Made by a program: the position numbers and the translations under genes. This document shows positions 59,885 through 64,000 of a stretch of 64,000 nucleotides of DNA, piece after piece. Below the pieces are notes generated by a model, which did no database searches, was not told the DNA's origin, and was given only the letters and a program-made list of their open reading frames with translations. Source of the DNA: Methylopila henanensis (GTDB lineage: Bacteria > Pseudomonadota > Alphaproteobacteria > Rhizobiales > Methylopilaceae); NCBI RefSeq assembly GCF_042681025.1, contig NZ_JBHUER010000011.1, positions 1-64,000 of the forward strand, in the 5' to 3' direction. Position 1 is the stretch's first letter. Every line of letters begins with the position of its first letter.

Positions 59885-61678
59885 ATGCCCAGCTACAAGG
59901 CCCCTGTCGAGGACACTCTTTTCCTCCTCTATGACGTGCTCGGATTCGACCGTCACGCCAACCTCCCGGGGTTCGCGGACGCCTCGCGCGACGTGGTCGA
60001 GGCGGTGCTGCTCGAAAGCGCGAAGCTCTGCGAGGAGGTGCTCCAGCCGGTGAACCGCTCGGGCGACGTCGAGGGCTGCACGCGCTCCGCCGACGGCTCG
60101 GTCGCCACGCCCAAGGGGTACAAGGCCGCCTACGACGCCTTCGCGGAAGGCGGCTGGATCGGGCTCTCGGCCGATCCGGACTATGGCGGGCAGGGCCTGC
60201 CGCACACGATCGCCGCCATCGTCAACGAATACGCCTCGGCCGCGAACATGGCGCTCGCCATGTATCCCGGTCTGACGCAGGGCGCGATCGCGGCGCTCAC
60301 CCTGCACGGCTCCGACGAGCTGAAGCAGACCTATCTGCCCAAGATGATCGCCGGGACCTGGACCGGCACCATGAACCTGACGGAGCCGCATTGCGGCACC
60401 GACCTCGGCCTGATCAAGACCAAGGCGGTCCCGAACGGCGACGGCTCCTACCGCATCACCGGCACCAAGATCTTCATCTCGGCCGGAGAGCACGACCTGA
60501 CCGAGAACATCGTGCACCTCGTGCTGGCCCGCATCGAGGGCGCGCCCGAGGGCACCAAGGGCATCTCGCTGTTCGTGGTGCCGAAGTTCAGGCTCGACGC
60601 CGACGGCGCGCCGGGCGAGCGCAACGCGGTGTCCTGCGGCTCGATCGAGCACAAGATGGGCATCCACGGCAACGCCACCTGCGTGATGAACTACGACGGC
60701 GCGACCGGCTGGCTCGTCGGCGAGGAGAACCGCGGCCTGCCCGCCATGTTCACGATGATGAACGAGGCGCGGCTCGGCGTCGGCATCCAGGGCCTCGCCC
60801 AGTCCGAGGTCGCCTACCAGAACGCGGTCGCCTACGCCAAGGACCGCCTGCAGGGCCGCGCGCTCTCGGGCCCGAAGGAGCCGGCGAAGCCCGCCGACCC
60901 AATCATCGTGCATCCGGACGTCCGGCGCACGCTGCTGTCGATCAAGGCCTTCAACGAGGCGGCGCGCGCGCTGATCCTGTGGACCTCGCTCAAGGGCGAC
61001 GTCGGCCACGCCAGCGACGACGCCAAGGACAAGCAGGCCGGCGACGACCTGATGGGCCTGCTCACGCCCGTCATCAAGGGCGTGATCACCGATGTCGGCT
61101 TCGACAACACCGTGAAGGCCCAGCAGATGTTCGGCGGGCACGGCTACGTCGCCGAGTGGGGCATGGAGCAGTTCGTCCGCGACGCCCGCATCGCCATGAT
61201 CTACGAGGGCGCGAACGGCGTGCAGGCCATGGACCTCGTCGGCCGCAAGCTCGGCCGCGACGGCGGCCGGGCGATCATGGCGCTGTTCAAGGAGATCGAC
61301 GGCTTCATCAAGGAGAACGGCGGCATCCGTGACCTGAAGCCCTTCCTGGAAGCCCTGAAGAAGGCCCGCGACGACCTGCAGAAGGCCGCGACCTGGTTCA
61401 TGATGCACGCCATGCGCAAGCTGGAGAACGCCGGCGCCGGCGCGACCGACTTCATGCATCTGCTCGGTCTCGTCGCCCTCGGCTACATGTGGGCGCGGAT
61501 CGCGAAGACCGCGCTCGCCAAGCAGGCGTCCGGCGAGGGCGACGCCGCGCGGATGGAGGCCCGGCTGACCACCGGCCGCTTCTTCATCGAGCGCTGCCTG
61601 CCCGAGACCGCGACCCGTCTCGCCGCGATCTCGGCCGGGGCCGACGCCGTCATGGCGCTGCCGGCCGAGGCGTTTTGA
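59885..61678 (+). CDS. Long-form acyl-CoA dehydrogenase (DmdC/AcdA type)
   Basis: A 597-aa FAD enzyme with an extra C-terminal helical domain. YGGQGLPHTIAAIVNEY, NLTEPHCGTDLGLIKTKA (FAD site), the adenine-binding segment FGGHGYVAEWGMEQFVRDARI and the catalytic Glu in MIYEGANGVQAMDLVG are present. This long type includes 3-methylthiopropionyl-CoA dehydrogenase (DmdC) and general medium/long-chain enzymes. The gene leads a beta-oxidation cluster, so fatty-acid oxidation is the simpler reading. ATG 59885 follows a possible TTG at 59882. Confidence 0.87.
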   Translation: MPSYKAPVEDTLFLLYDVLGFDRHANLPGFADASRDVVEAVLLESAKLCEEVLQPVNRSGDVEGCTRSADGSVATPKGYKAAYDAFAEGGWIGLSADPDYGGQGLPHTIAAIVNEYASAANMALAMYPGLTQGAIAALTLHGSDELKQTYLPKMIAGTWTGTMNLTEPHCGTDLGLIKTKAVPNGDGSYRITGTKIFISAGEHDLTENIVHLVLARIEGAPEGTKGISLFVVPKFRLDADGAPGERNAVSCGSIEHKMGIHGNATCVMNYDGATGWLVGEENRGLPAMFTMMNEARLGVGIQGLAQSEVAYQNAVAYAKDRLQGRALSGPKEPAKPADPIIVHPDVRRTLLSIKAFNEAARALILWTSLKGDVGHASDDAKDKQAGDDLMGLLTPVIKGVITDVGFDNTVKAQQMFGGHGYVAEWGMEQFVRDARIAMIYEGANGVQAMDLVGRKLGRDGGRAIMALFKEIDGFIKENGGIRDLKPFLEALKKARDDLQKAATWFMMHAMRKLENAGAGATDFMHLLGLVALGYMWARIAKTALAKQASGEGDAARMEARLTTGRFFIERCLPETATRLAAISAGADAVMALPAEAF

Positions 61679-61686
61679 GGGCGCCC

Positions 61687-62319
61687 ATGGCCGAGTACCA
61701 GCTCCACTGCTTCGCCGACAGCGGGCACGCCTACAAGCCGGCGATCATGCTGGAGCTGTGCGGCGCGGACTGGGAGCCGGTCTTCGTCGACTATTTCAAC
61801 GGCGAGACCCACGGCGCGGCGTTTCGCGCGCTCAACGTGATGGGCGAAGCCCCGGTGCTGCGCCACGGCGAGCTCACATTGTCCCAGTCCGGCGTGATCC
61901 TCGACTATCTCGCCGAGACGCTCGGCCGGTTCGGCGCCGAGACGAAGGCGGAGAGCCGCGAGATCTGGCGCTGGATCCTGTTCGACAACCACAAGCTCAC
62001 CAGCTACACGGCGACCCTGCGGTTCCTCCGCTCCAAGGCCGGCGGCGGCGAGAGCGAGGTCACGGCCTTCCTGCACAGGCGGACCGCGAACGCCTACGCG
62101 GTGCTCGACGCGCATCTCGCCGACAAGGATTTCGTCGTCGGCGGCCGTCCGACGATCGCGGACCTGTCCCTGTGCGCCTATCTGCAGTTCGAGGACGAGA
62201 TCGGCGTTCCGTTCGCCGATTATCCCGCCATGACCCGCTGGCTCGCCCGCCTGCGAGCGCTGCCGGGATGGCGGAGCCCCTACGATCTGATGCCGGGCGA
62301 AAGCGTCCCAGCCGTCTAG
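61687..62319 (+). CDS. Glutathione S-transferase family protein
   Basis: A 210-aa cytoplasmic enzyme with an N-terminal thioredoxin-like domain (YQLHCFADSGHAYKPAIMLELCGADWEPVFVDYFNGE...NVMGEAPVLRHGELTLSQSGVILDYLAE, where GEAPVL carries the cis-Pro and SQSG the glutathione site). An all-helical domain follows, with DFVVGGRPTIADLSLCAYLQ. The substrate is unknown. It starts 8 bases after the acyl-CoA dehydrogenase and lies within the beta-oxidation cluster. Confidence 0.87.
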   Translation: MAEYQLHCFADSGHAYKPAIMLELCGADWEPVFVDYFNGETHGAAFRALNVMGEAPVLRHGELTLSQSGVILDYLAETLGRFGAETKAESREIWRWILFDNHKLTSYTATLRFLRSKAGGGESEVTAFLHRRTANAYAVLDAHLADKDFVVGGRPTIADLSLCAYLQFEDEIGVPFADYPAMTRWLARLRALPGWRSPYDLMPGESVPAV

Positions 62320-62391
62320 GCTGGGCCCTCCGCGACATTCCGACAGCCTCCGGCCGCGCCGGAGCGCGACCACGCCAAAGGGAAGACACCG

Positions 62392-63600
62392 ATGCCCGAG
62401 GCCTACATCTATGACGCGGTCCGCACCCCCCGCGGGCGCGGCAAGCCCGACGGAGCGCTGCACGAGGTCTCCACGCTCGGCCTCGCGACCACCGCGCTCC
62501 GGGCGATCGCCGACCGCAACAACCTCGCGACCGAGACCATCGACGACGTCGTGCTCGGCTGCGTCGATCCGGTCGGCGAGGCCGGCGGCGACATCGCCCG
62601 CGCGGCGGCGCTCGCCGCCGACTACGGCATCCGGGTGCCGGGCGTGCAGATCAACCGCTTCTGCGCCTCGGGGCTCGACGCGGTGAACTTCGCCGCCGCC
62701 CAGGTGATGTCCGGCCAGCACGACCTTGTGGTCGGCGGCGGCGTCGAGAGCATGAGCCGCGTCGGCATCGGCGCCTCCGGCGGCGCCTGGCCGATGGACC
62801 CGGCGATCGCGGTGAAGTCCTACTTCATGCCGCAGGGCGTCTCGGCCGACCTGATCGCGACCAAATACGGCTTCTCCCGCGATGACGTCGACGCCTACGC
62901 GGTCGAGAGCCAGAAGCGCGCCGGCGCGGCGTGGGGAGAGGGACGCTTCGCAAAGTCGGTCGTGCCCGTGCGGGACGTCAACGAGCTGATCCTGCTCGAC
63001 CGCGACGAGCACATGCGGCCCGAGACGACCATGCAGTCGCTGGGCTCGCTTAAGGCCTCCTTCGCCGAGATGGGCGAGATGGGCGGCTTCGACGCCGTCG
63101 CCGTGTATGCGCACCCCGACGTCGAGCGCGTCAATCACGTGCACCATGCCGGCAACTCCTCCGGCATCGTCGACGGCGCGGCCGCCGTCCTCGTGGGGTC
63201 GAAGGAGGCCGGCGACAGGGCGGGCCTCAAGCCCCGCGCGCGGATCAGGGCCTTCGCCAACATCGGCTCGGAGCCCGCGCTGATGCTGACCGGTCCGGTC
63301 GACGTCACGAAGAAGGTGCTGGCCCGCGCCGGCATGGAGATTGGCGACATCGACCTGTTCGAGGTCAACGAGGCCTTCGCGGCCGTCGTGCTGCGCTACC
63401 TGCAGGCCTTCGGCCTCGATCCCGCGAAGGTGAACCCGAACGGCGGCGCGATCGCGCTTGGCCACCCGCTCGGCGCCACCGGCGCGATGATTCTCGGCGC
63501 GGCGATCGACGAGCTGGAGCGCTCGGGCCAATCCACCGCGCTGGTGACGCTGTGCATCGGCGCCGGCATGGGCACTGCGACCATCATCGAGCGGGTGTGA
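62392..63600 (+). CDS. Acetyl-CoA C-acyltransferase (thiolase, FadA-like)
   Basis: A 402-aa thiolase that releases acetyl-CoA in beta-oxidation. Catalytic residues are in INRFCASGLDAVN (nucleophilic Cys), GGAIALGHPLGATGA (His) and TLCIGAGMGTATIIE (second Cys). Its position between acyl-CoA dehydrogenase and the FadB/FadJ gene supports a degradative role rather than PHB synthesis. Confidence 0.92.
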   Translation: MPEAYIYDAVRTPRGRGKPDGALHEVSTLGLATTALRAIADRNNLATETIDDVVLGCVDPVGEAGGDIARAAALAADYGIRVPGVQINRFCASGLDAVNFAAAQVMSGQHDLVVGGGVESMSRVGIGASGGAWPMDPAIAVKSYFMPQGVSADLIATKYGFSRDDVDAYAVESQKRAGAAWGEGRFAKSVVPVRDVNELILLDRDEHMRPETTMQSLGSLKASFAEMGEMGGFDAVAVYAHPDVERVNHVHHAGNSSGIVDGAAAVLVGSKEAGDRAGLKPRARIRAFANIGSEPALMLTGPVDVTKKVLARAGMEIGDIDLFEVNEAFAAVVLRYLQAFGLDPAKVNPNGGAIALGHPLGATGAMILGAAIDELERSGQSTALVTLCIGAGMGTATIIERV

Positions 63601-63605
63601 CCCGG

Positions 63606-63710
63606 TTCGTCATCCCGGCCGAGCGTAAGCGAGAGCCGGGATCGTTCTGCACTTGAAGCGCTTTTTCGGCTGACGATCCCGGATCGGCCTTCGGCCGTCC
63701 GGGATGACGG
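63606..63710. repeat. Two REP-like palindromes between thiolase and fadB-like genes
   Basis: Unit one (63606-63644) and unit two (63672-63710) each contain CATCCCGG / CCGGGAT inverted arms bounded by gtcat or gatgac. Unit two is nearly identical to the element at 44921-44958. Confidence 0.6.
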
Positions 63711-63719
63711 AGACGACAG

Positions 63720-64000
63720 ATGACCGAGACCAACTTCCACACCGAGCTCGACGGCGACGGAATCTTGTCCGTCGTCTGGGACATGCCCGGCCGCTCCATG
63801 AACGTGCTCTCCGCCGACGCGATCGCGGAGCTGGCGGAGATCGCCAGGCGCGTCGCGGGCGACGAGGCGATCAAGGGCGTGGTGGTCTCGTCGGGAAAGA
63901 AGGCGTTTTCCGGCGGCGCCGACCTGACCATGCTGGAGGGCCTCGCCCGGCTCTACGCTGCCGAGAAGGCGACGCGTGGCGAGGAGGCGGCGGCGAAGGC
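63720..64000 (+). CDS. 3-hydroxyacyl-CoA dehydrogenase / enoyl-CoA hydratase (FadB/FadJ-like), partial
   Basis: The first 93 residues are visible and the gene runs off the window. The enoyl-CoA hydratase opening is clear: GILSVVWDMPGRSMNVLSADAIAELAEIARRVAGDEAIKGVVVSSGKKAFSGGADLTML, with the oxyanion-hole FSGGADL. The full protein is expected to be about 700-740 aa with a C-terminal dehydrogenase half. It completes the beta-oxidation cluster. Confidence 0.85.
   Translation, partial: MTETNFHTELDGDGILSVVWDMPGRSMNVLSADAIAELAEIARRVAGDEAIKGVVVSSGKKAFSGGADLTMLEGLARLYAAEKATRGEEAAAK

Noticed and set aside
61483..63531. 682-codon open frame opposite the thiolase and GST genes
   Set aside because: Antisense shadow with skewed composition; the plus strand carries well-conserved enzymes.

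Overview
The window looks like chromosomal DNA of a GC-rich alphaproteobacterium, most likely a methylotrophic member of the Hyphomicrobiales (Rhizobiales). The signs are GcrA with GANTC sites next to its start, a SAM-II riboswitch in front of metZ, a NepR-like anti-sigma factor behind an EcfG-type promoter, and an 846-aa DUF3772/MscS channel. The species cannot be named from sequence alone. Starts were chosen from ribosome-binding sites, overlaps and family alignments from memory.

Left part (1-33.5 kb), accessory DNA. 0.2-5.8 kb: a GntR/FCD regulator, a polar amino acid-type ABC importer, an amidohydrolase and a hydantoin/Asp-Glu racemase-like protein, probably uptake and ring opening of a small nitrogen compound. 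5.9-15 kb: a GntR regulator with a damaged N-terminus, an NtaA/SnaA/DszA-type FMN monooxygenase with its flavin reductase, a complete LivKHMGF-type importer with an AhpD-like protein, and a divergent LysR regulator. A 29-bp near-identical site lies in front of both the monooxygenase and the lysR/liv promoter region.

15.2-29.5 kb is the most interesting segment, a dimethyl sulfide / dimethyl sulfone degradation locus. It holds a TetR regulator, a MaoC hydratase and MFS transporter, an SsuE-like FMN reductase, SfnG (dimethylsulfone monooxygenase), a RibBA with a degenerate RibA half, a DmoB-like flavin reductase, an unrecognised polytopic membrane protein, a RibF whose FAD-synthetase motifs are lost but whose riboflavin-kinase motifs remain, a TorF-type porin, an ABM-fold protein, DmoA (dimethyl sulfide monooxygenase) and a SoxC/SoxD sulfite dehydrogenase pair. 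The operon appears to make its own FMN for its FMN-dependent monooxygenases. A shared 16-bp palindrome (TGTACCGATCGRTACA) occurs at four or five places in the locus and probably defines the TetR regulon. At 29.5-33.5 kb come an HxlR remnant, a TetR/AhpD-like pair, a KfrA-like coiled-coil protein with 18-bp direct repeats before it, and a tyrosine integrase abutting the 3' end of tRNA-Ser(CGA). This suggests that some or all of the left part is an integrated island.

Right part (33.6-64 kb), mostly core genome: a NaChBac-type ion channel, gpmA, an orphan phage tail-fibre-like gene, dcd, SAM-II riboswitch-metZ, gcrA, argD-argF, an HdeD-like protein, hslO, a TRAP transporter (DctMQP), apaG-argE, a small nepR-like gene, an alpha/beta hydrolase of the haloacetate dehalogenase family, a GGDEF protein, MliC-like and CAP-domain lipoproteins, a DUF3750 protein, a DUF3772/MscS channel, an HWE histidine kinase with a single-domain response regulator, and a beta-oxidation cluster (acyl-CoA dehydrogenase, GST, thiolase, start of FadB/FadJ) that runs off the right edge.
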